From positions 16,384,501-16,448,500 of the forward strand of contig JAUIMM010000115.1 in assembly GCA_031769625.1 (NCBI GenBank): a stretch of 64,000 nt of DNA, written 5' to 3'. The DNA is from Taudactylus pleione (lineage: Eukaryota > Chordata > Amphibia > Anura > Myobatrachidae). Under the pieces are notes generated by a model. That model was given only the letters and a program-made list of their open reading frames with translations, was not told the origin of the DNA and ran no database searches. The translations under genes were made by a program, and so were the position numbers. This document shows, piece by piece, positions 56,942 through 64,000 of this stretch (its first letter is position 1; each line of letters begins with the position of its first letter).

Positions 56942-57888
56942 AAATCTGTAGATGAAGTGTTACGATGCAGTGGCAGCGGCTTTATTCACGTTAAGTTCCA
57001 TTGTGCTTCATCTGCAACTTGGACATATTTAAAACTAATTCTTGTGCAGATAAAGCCGTAATTCTTGTACAGATTGAGTGGTGTTTTGCTGCAGTGAGAA
57101 TATAATGCAAATTTAAAGAAAAAGTCACTATGCTGCATCGCTCGGGCCACATGAGATTTGGTGTATAAGGACACATATATAATATAAGTATAATAATGGT
57201 GGCATTTGTATTAAACCAATAGGTATTTTTGAAATAACATGAATATATGTATTGGTATTCCTATTTAATTAATCTATTTTTATATATAGAAATAAGGTAT
57301 TGGTGTTAGATTGCTGTTTACAGCTGTCTCTTGATCTATTGCAGAACCTTATCTCCTGTACAGCAGGAGGTTGATATCTGATTCTGGAGGACAAGTGTAA
57401 AAACATTTCTTCAGAAAGTCGGCGAAGCTGAGTGATTTCAATGACACAGCAGTCTCAAAGCTCCTGTTACTTTCTATTAATGTCCTATACCTGGAAAAGA
57501 TTGACGTTTTGCAAGTTTAAAAGATGTTTCCCAGGGTAAATGACAAGTGGGATCTTCAGTTCAATTTCTTAACTCCACCTAATTTGTGGAAATTGTCATG
57601 TTTGCCTAGGAATATTTAAGTTGCTATTGGATTGTAAGGAATAAATGTGAGAGCTTTGGAGATCTTTTGGTTTGAAGCTTTACTGTATGTACATGCAATT
57701 GTCCGTGCTGTGTCACAAATAGGGGTTTGGTATAAAAGATCTACATGAAAAAGATAGACAATATCTAGACAGACCCCACATGGTAGACAGTCAATACGTC
57801 TACATGTACAAAATGTTGACACATAAAAGGTCAACATGGATGAAGACAGACAGGTATAAAAGGTCGATAGGGTCAAAAGGTGTCGATC
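56942..57888. other. Unique-looking DNA ending in a degenerate repeat tract
   Basis: No gene seen. From about 57725 to 57888, variants of GTCGA, GTCTACATG and GTCAACATG recur at irregular spacing, a low-order degenerate repeat. Confidence 0.55.
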
Positions 57889-58350
57889 CAGTGGCGGCTC
57901 CTACCCTCTTAGATGATGGGGGCTTCTGCTGCCGAGAAGGAACAACACTTACCAGCTTCTGGCGCCTGCACAATGAGAGTGACAGGCAACGGGACTGGCG
58001 CATGCACACTAGGGGTGGGGAGCCATTCATGCGTATATCCCTGGCTTTCAAAGGGCTGCATCGTCTGCAGTCCCAAGGAGCTGGGTAGGGCTGGCAGAAA
58101 GGCAGAGAAGCGGCTTCCAACTGGAATGCGCTCTCTGCTAATAGCAGCCTGGGCTGGCAGTCCCAGGGGGAGGAGACACCTCCCCCTGAGACTGTCTGTT
58201 GTTTATGTGACTGGCAGGTGGCGCTTCCAATGGGAAGCCACTGCCAGTCACAGTGTAGCCAGTGCAGTCATGGACTGCACTGACTACACTGAGGTGGCGG
58301 ATTTTACTGGGGGGTTGCAGTCATGCAGCCCTTAGGTAAAAACCACCACT
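57889..58350. mobile_element. hAT-like MITE with 8-bp target duplication
   Basis: Ends CAGTGGCGGCTCCTACC and, inverted, CAGTGGTGGTTTTTACC. TGTCGATC (57881-57888) and TGTCTATC (58351-58358) match at seven of eight positions. The CAGTGG start and 8-bp target fit hAT. Non-coding. Confidence 0.85.
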
Positions 58351-58771
58351 GTGTCTATCTATACATTGTCGGCCTTTTTAATGTAGCTCTATTGCCACTA
58401 TATTCATTTCAATCTTTTTCTAATCAGACAAACATTTGTTAATCTTTAATAGTACTAAGATCCTCACAAAGCACATGGTTGCCACTTGATGCATTAAAGA
58501 TAGTAGTATGGTTCTAAGGAATCAAAAATGTACATAGGCACATATTTTAAGTTTATTTGTATAAAAACTCAAATAATTTTAAATGTATCTCTGTTCTTTA
58601 TTATGATCTCATGGTAAAGTCTTTGTAATCCAATGCAAAAAATAAAATCCAATGCAGCAACTCTTTGTCTGCTTGATACTGAATGACTATGACCTAATTT
58701 ATTTAGCTGTCAACATATTAGAAGTAACCAGTGTTTGAAAATGCTTGTGATTAATTGAGTTGGAGGAGAGG

Positions 58772-59034
58772 GGATGTAGTCAATATGCCAGCGGACGGGA
58801 TGCCCGCCGTCTATACACCAACTTCAGAATCCTGCTCCCTGGCAAAATTCCGACGCCGCTATCCAGAATGTGATCAGGATACCGTTGTCTGTATCCTGAC
58901 TGCCAAAATCCCGAACGAGGATCTGGGGAAAGGGGTAGAGATAGTAGAATTAACGCTGCTGTCGAGCTTGAACAGGAGGCTAGACAGGATTTGAACCGGA
59001 GGCTAGACAGCCGCCAGTATTTCATACTCAACCC
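58772..59034. mobile_element. MITE-like element
   Basis: GGATGTAGTCAATATGCCAGCGG at the left pairs imperfectly with the inverse of CCGCCAGTATTTCATACTCAACC at the right. Confidence 0.55.
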
Positions 59035-59407
59035 GGAGGAGATATAGAGGGTTGATCCTCTGCACTTGTCAATAATGTACTAAAAAGTACTTATGAAGAA
59101 TCCCCATAATTGCATGAATAAACATAATGTTGATTCCTTAAAATATACAGTACATTATCAGTATTGTGATCAAAGAAGGTGCTAACACTGACAACTTTAT
59201 ATCTATATCAGAAAAAAAGAGAAAGAACAGCAGTTGTCTTGGCGTGGTGAAATATTATTAAAACATAATTTTTATTATTTTTTTAGTAAAAGAAATGTTC
59301 TTTATATTAATACAGAAAAAGGCAATAATAAGTATTGAAAAAAGAAATTCAAATGTGGTTGTAGCTCCATTGCATATTGGTTTATTCAATATAGACACAA
59401 TGCATTT

Positions 59408-59572
59408 AGAGCAGTATCCAATTGGCCATGAATATTGTTCGGGTGCTAATGGATCTCCCGGGTCTATCCAATTAGCCCCGAAGTGCTGCCCGACGCCGGC
59501 AGTTATTGTGGGGTTTTTTTCGGGACCTTTGCCGGCACAAAGTCGAAAACACAATTGGATACCTCCCTTAGT
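59408..59572. mobile_element. Short MITE
   Basis: GAGCAGTATCCAATTGGCC at the left and, inverted, GGGAGGTATCCAATTGTG at the right. Confidence 0.6.
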
Positions 59573-59945
59573 GTAAATTTTGTTACTGTGATTTCTTGAC
59601 TTTACTGAATACAAAAATCTTCATTCATATAAACTGTAATACCTAAGACATGAGAGTTTCACTGAAAATAGATAAGTTAAAGGGATGCACATTAACTCCA
59701 GGGTCAGATTATAGGCAGGGCGGATGGGGCGTTCGCCCAGGGGCCACCAGACATTGGGGGCCCCCACACATTGCTCCTACCCGGTCCATTCTGCAATATC
59801 CCTGGACTGGCTGACTCCTGGCAGCATTGCAGTCTCTACAGCTACAAAAGTCCTCCCACCAATTATCTTCCACTCCAGTGTCTCCGTCTTTCCCTTGGCC
59901 GGGGTGAATGTAATCAGCCCTCAACTCACTCACCTGGCTCCCTGC

Positions 59946-60093
59946 AATTGTGTATCCTAATACATATATGTCTTCTAGCAATATATGTCTTCTATGCAAA
60001 CAATACTGGCCTATAGTCAGTGAGGATTCAGACCTTGAAGTCTTTAAAGACACTAGCATCATTGCTAGAAGACATATATGTGATACACAATTT
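59946..60093. repeat. Inverted repeat with about 33-bp arms
   Basis: AATTGTGTATC...ACATATATGTCTTCTAGCAAT and its inverse ATTGCTAGAAGACATATATG...GATACACAATT, separated by about 75 bp. The left arm also has a partial second copy of ATATGTCTTCT. Confidence 0.85.
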
Positions 60094-60112
60094 TCTTTTG
60101 ATGAGCCCCACG

Positions 60113-60392
60113 TCATCTTGTACTGTAGATAAAGATGAAACCCTTGTAAATAGATAATGCCTTATTCTTAGCCTCCAATAATAGACTGAGGTGACAACCT
60201 TGTGAGAGGAATTTAGACATCAAGTCCATTTTGATCACCATATCTTTCTCATCACTACATATTCTCTTAATGCGCATAAATTGTGAAAAAGGCAAACCAC
60301 CCTTGAGGGGCAGAGGATGATGACTCTTAAAATCCAACAGAGTGTTATAATCTGTAGGTTTTTTGGTCCAATTTGATGACGACATTGGCGTG
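60113..60392 (-). pseudogene. Reverse-transcriptase fragment of a second Penelope-like family
   Basis: The minus strand reads KPTDYNTLLDFKSHHPLPL, then LPFSQFMRIKRICSDEK and FLSQGCHLSLLLEA. The order matches the segment after motif C in the element at 49-50 kb (KPTDCNSLIQSDSNHHH, IPNSQFQRIRQNCTEK, FLAKGYDSQI) but the sequence is clearly different, so it is another family. No catalytic motif is included. Confidence 0.7.
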
Positions 60393-60429
60393 TCCAGCCA
60401 CTGGGACTGGGTGGCTTGTCTCTCTATAT

Positions 60430-60632
60430 GAATAGGGAACAAATGTAACATTGTGGGAGTTTACAAAATGTGAGGGAAACTCTCACACTTTTTAAACTCA
60501 GCCAATGTAATAAAGTCTCATCCAGGTGTTTTCCCATTTTGAAGATACAACTCGACCAATGTAATAGTGTCAGAGTTTACTGGTAAACTCTCACATTATC
60601 TAAACTCTCACCCTATTACATTTGGCCCTTGG
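60430..60632. mobile_element. MITE fragment related to element C ends
   Basis: GGTGTTTTCCCATTTTGAAGA, ACAACTCGACCAATGTAATAG and CTCACCCTATTACATTTGG parallel the subterminal sequence of element C at 41221-41440 (AACTCGTGCAATGTAATAGG). Confidence 0.65.
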
Positions 60633-60764
60633 CGTTTATGGATATTTCGGTGTTTCTATTATTTGCTTGTCATTTGTCCTTGAAAAAGAAACACTTACAT
60701 GCTGTGATAGTGCAATTCTTTACCTTGGTACAAATCCAGAGAGTGCCGCCCTCCTTCTTCTATT

Positions 60765-60766
<2 letters not shown>

Positions 60767-60813
<47 letters not shown>
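60767..60813. repeat. (GATA)n microsatellite
   Basis: About 11 TAGA units. Confidence 0.97.
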
Positions 60814-60814
<1 letters not shown>

Positions 60815-63335
60815 GTAATAGATATACCACCGCACACCCAAAAGTGGTATAACTATCTAAAATGGCCAGTGTTGTGACAAAATAGTTCTACTGTACGTGG
60901 AGATTGATGGAGGGTGAAACAGGTACAGATAGGAGATAAAATAGTTCAGAATAGGCTGTTTAAATTGAATTATTTCATAAGAGTGGTTCATTTTAGAAAG
61001 AAAACATGTAAATTGTTCAGGGTCAGGGCTGGCATGTCTATTCATTATTTGCTCTGCTGGATTCTGAAGTGGCTGGTCAGGCAAGTCCTGTTCACCTCTT
61101 TGGTGAAGACTGATGCCGGGCAGCTGTGACTGTCAATGATTAGCCAGGACACTGGTCATATGTGAAGAGATGCAGATCCTTCTATTTGTTTTAATTAGGT
61201 GCTGGTCTATCTGCCTCTGTCCTATTGGTGCAGCTCCCTGTTAAAAGGCAGCCAGCCACACACTTCCTTGCCGGTGATAGTTTATACTTTGTGTGTAAAC
61301 CTGCAGGTCCAGTTCTTGTCACTTTGTGTCTGGAATATACCTTTCTGTCTGCATCCTACAGTTTGGAAGTGCTCCTGACTACCTTACTTGTGTTGGAATC
61401 ATCTCTAGCCCTGTCTCCGCTGCATATATATGTAGCCTTCAATCTTTGAGCTATCTGGAGTCCATTCACCTCCTCTGCTATTACTACCTGCAAGGTGACT
61501 TCATCTCAGCTCTGCTCAGTGGACATATTTAATACTTGCTACCATTGCTACCCCTATTTAGCCCCATGGTCCACCCCTGAAATCATATTGCCACTACCTG
61601 ATACTGGGGTTTCAGCTTGTATCAGTAATACTCCTGTATCCATCTCCTCCAGCATAAACTGAAATCTCCTGCTAATTACATAAGCCCCATCTGTCCGGGA
61701 GGTTAAGACCTGGCAGCATCCTAAGTATCAGTAATTGTATCTAACTCTAAGGGAACAACGGGAAACTGTTATAGACAGAAGTCTTTCCTAGTATGACACT
61801 TGAGGTCTTATATAAATTATTCAGGAGTAAATTATTCAGGAGTATCATAACAGTGATCTAGTGTGTCCAATCATGTTGGTAGGATTTGTCTCAATGTACC
61901 ACACCATTTTATAAATATATATATATCACACAGCACAAACTGCTAGACAGAGGGCACCTGGTAAGCAACTCTTTTAATGATCCCGAGTGCTGGAGTTAAA
62001 TTGTGTGTGTATATATATGTATCTATCTATCTATCTATCTAGAATGTATTAACAATATGGTTTTGTTTTGTATATATTGTTTACATTATGTAATTTCCGG
62101 TTTTCAATGAGGTTTCTGATTGGTCCCCTCTGAAACCTGGATTGCGCCCAGCCATCGACGTCACTTGTGACGGGATGGCTGGTTGCGGGCGGACACATAT
62201 GTGACCTATAAGTACAGAAAACTCTTATTTATATATTTGATGTGTTTGTATAAAGCTATATATTGTATTAACAGTGCTAACTGCCGCTGCGTTGTTCGCA
62301 GCGTCACTTCCAGCACTCGGGCACTCAATGTTACTAATAGGGAACTGGAAGTACCAGGCTGGTTCCACCTGGTGACATAATTTCTGGCACGGTGGGGTCG
62401 CTGGCATGGCTCTTCCTGCTTGCCGGGTGATCCTGGGTTCTCCTGCTGTCGGGATGGACTTTATATGGGCTTGCATTTGAATGTATTTTTTGTAAACTAG
62501 GATACAAAACTGCTGTAAACAAATGTTTGAAAATAACTAAGCAAAATCAATAAATGGCATATATGGAAATTATGTCTATGGGAATAAATTCTAAATATTA
62601 AGAGCATTTTATCAGTTTACCTATGGGTGAAGTACTCTTATTGTTGGTCCATGAAACCAAATAAAAAATTTGGTTTTCAAATGATTTCATTAGATTACAA
62701 AAATAAAAACAACATGGTTCATTAGAAAAAATACCTCATATTTTAATTTTGCTGGATACATACATATCCACCTGTCAGGACTGTGACTATCTCAGTATGT
62801 AAAGATAAACTACATTTGCCAAAGTTCCATTGTGGTCATTGGAGGAGCTATCCTGGTTGCTGGCGTTCCCCACATACAGGGAATAGAGAGTTAAAATGAT
62901 CATCTGTTGTCAGGTTGTGGGATTTCTGATTGCTTATTATTTCAAACCTGATTCCATTTGGGTCACATGTTCTGAACTTCCTATGGATCACAGACCTATA
63001 GTATAAAGCCTGTTACTAACTGTGTCTCAGTTACTGTGCAACATTACTTTCAGGTCTTTCTTCGACTCCTGCCAGATCCCCGCTGTGCCTGTGGTTTGCT
63101 GTGGACTTTGCTATATCTCTGCCCGTGTTCTAGTTAAACTTCTGAGACTGGTTACCAGTCGCACTACAGAGCTCAGCATTGCCATTGCCTAAGTATTCTT
63201 ATTCTGCTCCATCGCTGTGGTTGCATTCCCTGCTGGATTATTTACTCTGCCTGTTGTCTTCTACTTCCGTGGACATTGAACTCACCTCTACTACAGGTGT
63301 CAACTGCACCATTACAGTTATTGTCTCCGGACTCT
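60814..63335. other. No recognisable gene
   Basis: Mixed DNA with a short (ATCT)n run at 62021-62041 and a hairpin at about 62150-62183 (CAGCCATC.ACGTCAC against its inverse). Reading frames are short and resemble no protein I know. Confidence 0.55.
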
Positions 63336-63745
63336 TCGTGCATCGTGGGGCTCAACCCCGCTCCGGATCCCCGTCACGCCGCAGGGCTCAACCCTGCTCC
63401 GGACCCTCACTACATCGCAGGGCTCAACCCCACTTTGGATCCTCATCACGTTGCAGGGCTCAACCCTGCTCTGGACCTTCACCACATCACAGGGCTCAAC
63501 CCTGTCCCAGATCTTCACTACATCATAGGGCTCAACCCTGCTCCAGATCTTTACTACATCACAGGGCTCAACTCTGTCACGGATCTTCACTGCATCACAG
63601 AGCTCAACCCTGCTTCACATTCTCACCATGTCTTAGGGCTCAACCCTGTTCCGGATCTTCACTACTTTGCAGGGCTCAACCCTGTCCCAGATTTTCATCA
63701 CACTACAGGGCTCAACCCTAGTAATGTCCTTTATACCATCTTGAG
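63336..63745. repeat. 36-bp minisatellite, 11 units
   Basis: GGGCTCAACCCTG recurs with CTCAACC at 63351, 63387, 63423, 63459 and so on to 63711. The period is divisible by three, so several frames stay open and give 12-residue repeats; not called as a gene. Confidence 0.95.
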
Positions 63746-63751
63746 GTCTTA

Positions 63752-64000
63752 GGACCTCATTCAGAGTCGGTCGAAGCGGCCGCATGGTCGTACGCCACCG
63801 ATGTTCGCTATACTGCGCATGCGTAAAGTTCCCAATGCGCGTGCGCAAACTAGCCACTACGATCAGAAATTTATCTCTCCTTGAACACAGCCAGGTCGGT
63901 AGTTTGAGTGACAGATGGAGGCGTTTGTGGGTGGTAACAGGGGAAGGTGCTTGAAAACGGGGTAGTGGAGAACCGAACGCAGGCGTGCCTCATTATGCGG
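63752..64000. mobile_element. MITE, same family as 20268-20694, cut by the window edge
   Basis: Starts GACCTCATTCAGAGTCGGTCG and later has TTTGTGGGTGGTAACAGGGG and GAACGCAGGCGTGCCTCA, in the order seen in the 20.3-kb copy. Confidence 0.8.

Noticed and set aside
59709..60116. Minus-strand frame of 135 codons as a gene
   Set aside because: It crosses the inverted repeat at 59946-60093 and repeat-like DNA; no recognisable domain.
63179..63752. Frames across the 63.3-kb minisatellite as a repeat protein
   Set aside because: Several frames on both strands are open because of the 36-bp period; peptide content is arbitrary.

Overview
The window looks like intergenic vertebrate DNA that is almost entirely mobile-element sequence. 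No host protein-coding gene could be supported. An amphibian, probably a frog, is the best guess: the window mixes intron-bearing PIF/Harbinger transposons, a Tc1, many hAT-like and palindromic MITEs, a Penelope-like retroelement with a GIY-YIG endonuclease, a Ngaro-type split-repeat element and a 5S-rDNA-derived tandem repeat. The organism call is inference, not something the sequence proves.

Layout. 142-630: three 165-bp tandem repeats. 631-7471: Harbinger copy A, which lacks its right end. 7472-9505: simple repeats and a hAT MITE carrying a 16-copy, 30-bp minisatellite. 10.8-15.8 kb: MITE-like DNA dominated by runs of consecutive stem-loops. 17.9-18.4 kb: two 5S-like units in tandem, 306 bp apart. 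19.5-20.9 kb: a foldback MITE and a 332-bp tandem duplication hit by another MITE. 21007-28246: Harbinger copy B, complete with terminal inverted repeats and a 3-bp target duplication. 28.9-30.1 kb: minisatellite and MITE. 30510-36244: Ngaro-like element with the A1-interior-B1-A2-B2 arrangement. 37.6-40.7 kb: nested MITEs and another hairpin chain. 41221-46502: a third Harbinger-like element (C), with only a Myb/SANT gene, a MITE in its first intron and a Tc1 in its second. 47951-54710: a Penelope-like element in head-to-tail arrangement with a 5'-truncated copy. 54.9-64 kb: MITEs, minisatellites and a small reverse-transcriptase fragment of a second Penelope-like family.

The most notable system is the Harbinger pair A/B. 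Each copy carries three spliced genes: a small SANT-like protein (+, left), a 362-residue DDE transposase (-, middle, three exons, one of only 18 nt), and a second, NAIF1-like Myb/SANT protein with a helical C-terminal repeat (+, right). PIF/Harbinger elements usually carry two genes, a transposase and one Myb-like DNA-binding partner. The divergent promoter region between transposase and right-hand gene holds a short tandem array in both copies; unit lengths differ (47 and 48 bp) but a core is shared, which suggests binding sites. Transposase is open in both copies. The left gene is intact only in B. The right gene carries a frameshift in each copy, at different places.

The second notable pattern is the recurrence, at five loci, of elements built as a chain of separate adjacent stem-loops rather than one long foldback.
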